DNA of 64,000 nucleotides from Actinoplanes sp. N902-109. GTDB taxonomy: Bacteria; Actinomycetota; Actinomycetes; Mycobacteriales; Micromonosporaceae. Below are positions 63,195 through 64,000 of this stretch, piece by piece. The DNA lies in NCBI RefSeq assembly GCF_000389965.1, contig NC_021191.1:8805501-8869500 (forward strand), given 5' to 3'. How positions within the stretch are numbered: position 1 is the first letter of the stretch; every line of letters begins with the position of its first letter. Under the pieces are notes generated by a model. It worked only from the letters and a program-made list of their open reading frames with translations. It made no database searches and was not told where the DNA came from. The translations under genes and the position numbers were made by a program.

Positions 63195-64000
63195 TCACCG
63201 GCTCGATCCCCAGGGGCCGAGATCCCACTGCTCGCCCGTGGTGTTCGGCGCGGGAGCGGCGCTGGACGGCGGCCACGACTCGGGCAGCCCGGGCGACCAT
63301 GCCATGCCGGTCGGCGGCTCGGCCCAGTCGGCGTCACCGCCGGCGGGTACCGGCCGGCCGTACGTCTCGATCAGCCGGGTGACCAGCAGGCCGGCGCCGA
63401 TCGTGGTGGCCGCGACGGCGAACAGGGCGATCTCGAAGTTGCGCCGGTCGGCGTAGTCGAGGAACAGGGCCAGGCCCGCCACCGCGAGCAACGTGCCGAA
63501 GATCCCGCCGCGGCGGCCGTAGGCGCTGGTGCCGGCGAGCAGGGCGGCGCCGAACGCGATGCCGGTCCACTCCAACCCGGTGCCGGGCACGATCGGCGTG
63601 GTCGACTGCGCCGCCATGAGAATGCCGGCGGCAACCGCGAACAGCGAGGACACCATCAGCGAGGCGATGACCGGCAGGGCCGCGATGCCGCCGCGGCGCT
63701 CGGCCGGGTCGCCGAACGGGCGCATCCGGCCCACCAACCGGCGGATCGGGGTGATCGTGCCCAGCGCCCCGCCGAACACGGCCAGCAAGGCGAACCCGCC
63801 GAACAGGAAGAACGCCTGGTTGGCCGGGTCGTAGTCGCCCTGGACCGGCACGGGGGCGGTGCGCAGCTGGTCGTACACGATGACGCCCATCCCGGCACCC
63901 AGTGCGGCCACCCACCCGGGCACGTGCAGCATCAGCACGAACAGCGCGACCACCAGGGCGCCACCGGCAGCGATGCAGAGCGCCGGCACCACGGCGGCGA
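63195..64000 (-). CDS. Membrane protein resembling a sugar ABC permease, 5' end outside the window
   Basis: At least 265 residues with about eight hydrophobic segments. The N-terminal part (LCIAAGGALVVALFVLMLHVPGWVAALGAGMGVIVYDQL) and TGIAFGAALLAGTSAYGRRGGIFGTLLAVAGLALFLDY resemble the RbsC/YtfT-type BPD_transp_2 permeases. The C-terminal 60 residues are Pro/Trp/Ser-rich and cytoplasmic-looking. The true start lies beyond position 64000. The assignment is tentative. Confidence 0.55.
   Translation of the reverse strand, partial: AAVVPALCIAAGGALVVALFVLMLHVPGWVAALGAGMGVIVYDQLRTAPVPVQGDYDPANQAFFLFGGFALLAVFGGALGTITPIRRLVGRMRPFGDPAERRGGIAALPVIASLMVSSLFAVAAGILMAAQSTTPIVPGTGLEWTGIAFGAALLAGTSAYGRRGGIFGTLLAVAGLALFLDYADRRNFEIALFAVAATTIGAGLLVTRLIETYGRPVPAGGDADWAEPPTGMAWSPGLPESWPPSSAAPAPNTTGEQWDLGPWGSSR

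Overview
The window is about 64 kb of high-GC actinobacterial chromosome. CarD, Lsr2, ClpC, RadA next to DisA, GTG-rich start sites and many leaderless promoters point to an actinomycete. The style of the chitosanase, tyrosine-catabolism, type III polyketide synthase/UbiA and DisA genes suggests a Micromonosporaceae member, probably Actinoplanes-like. That placement is inference from gene style, not a search result. I see no prophage, CRISPR array, rRNA operon or intact insertion sequence. Almost everything is housekeeping or mildly accessory chromosome.

Layout. 0.1-5.5 kb: cysS-rlmB, then an Hsp70-like ATPase fused to a beta-propeller. 5.5-13.8 kb: a shared sugar ABC ATPase, tRNA-Thr(UGU), a methyltransferase, a GNAT enzyme, a Pyr_excise-like protein, a two-RCK channel-like protein, class I fumarase, a membrane beta-propeller protein and an Lrp regulator. 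13.9-25.3 kb: tyrosine catabolism in two blocks (hppD-RDD-RDD-aminotransferase, then fah plus an unknown partner facing hgd), with ROK, SMP-30, quinoprotein-like and SRPBCC genes between. 25.3-26.4 kb: a large palindromic element and a GH46 chitosanase with a C-terminal frameshift, divergent from a ROK regulator. 27.7-30.6 kb: a TPR protein and carD-ispD-ispF. 31.7-36 kb: a type III PKS / acyl-CoA-dehydrogenase-like / methyltransferase / UbiA cluster. 36-41.7 kb: lipoprotein, radA, disA, a decayed VOC gene, a secreted TG-repeat protein, mutY. 41.7-47 kb: tandem DUF4291 genes, a giant hairpin, clpC, lsr2. 47.2-50.7 kb: nadB - two tiny coupled ORFs - nadC - coaX. 50.7-54.5 kb: a septum-formation-like protein, a three-family tandem repeat tract, and DUF2520-panC-panD. 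54.6-56.8 kb: a MidA/NDUFAF7-like methyltransferase directly upstream of an orphan NuoD paralogue. 56.8-62.2 kb: a repeat-rich membrane protein and a divergently arranged osmoprotectant ABC importer. 62.3-64 kb: small unknown proteins and the start of a membrane protein cut by the window edge.

The most unusual signals are these: two 30-codon ORFs in an 89-bp tandem repeat, translationally chained by ATGA overlaps between nadB and nadC (a MIRU-like element); the pairing of a predicted NuoD arginine methyltransferase with a NuoD paralogue whose quinone-site Tyr is Trp; two very large hairpins at 25.4 and 43.3 kb; a type III PKS cluster with a dehydrogenase-fold protein that appears to lack the catalytic Glu; an unknown protein translationally coupled to fumarylacetoacetase; and ten genes with a TANNNT box exactly six bases before the start codon.
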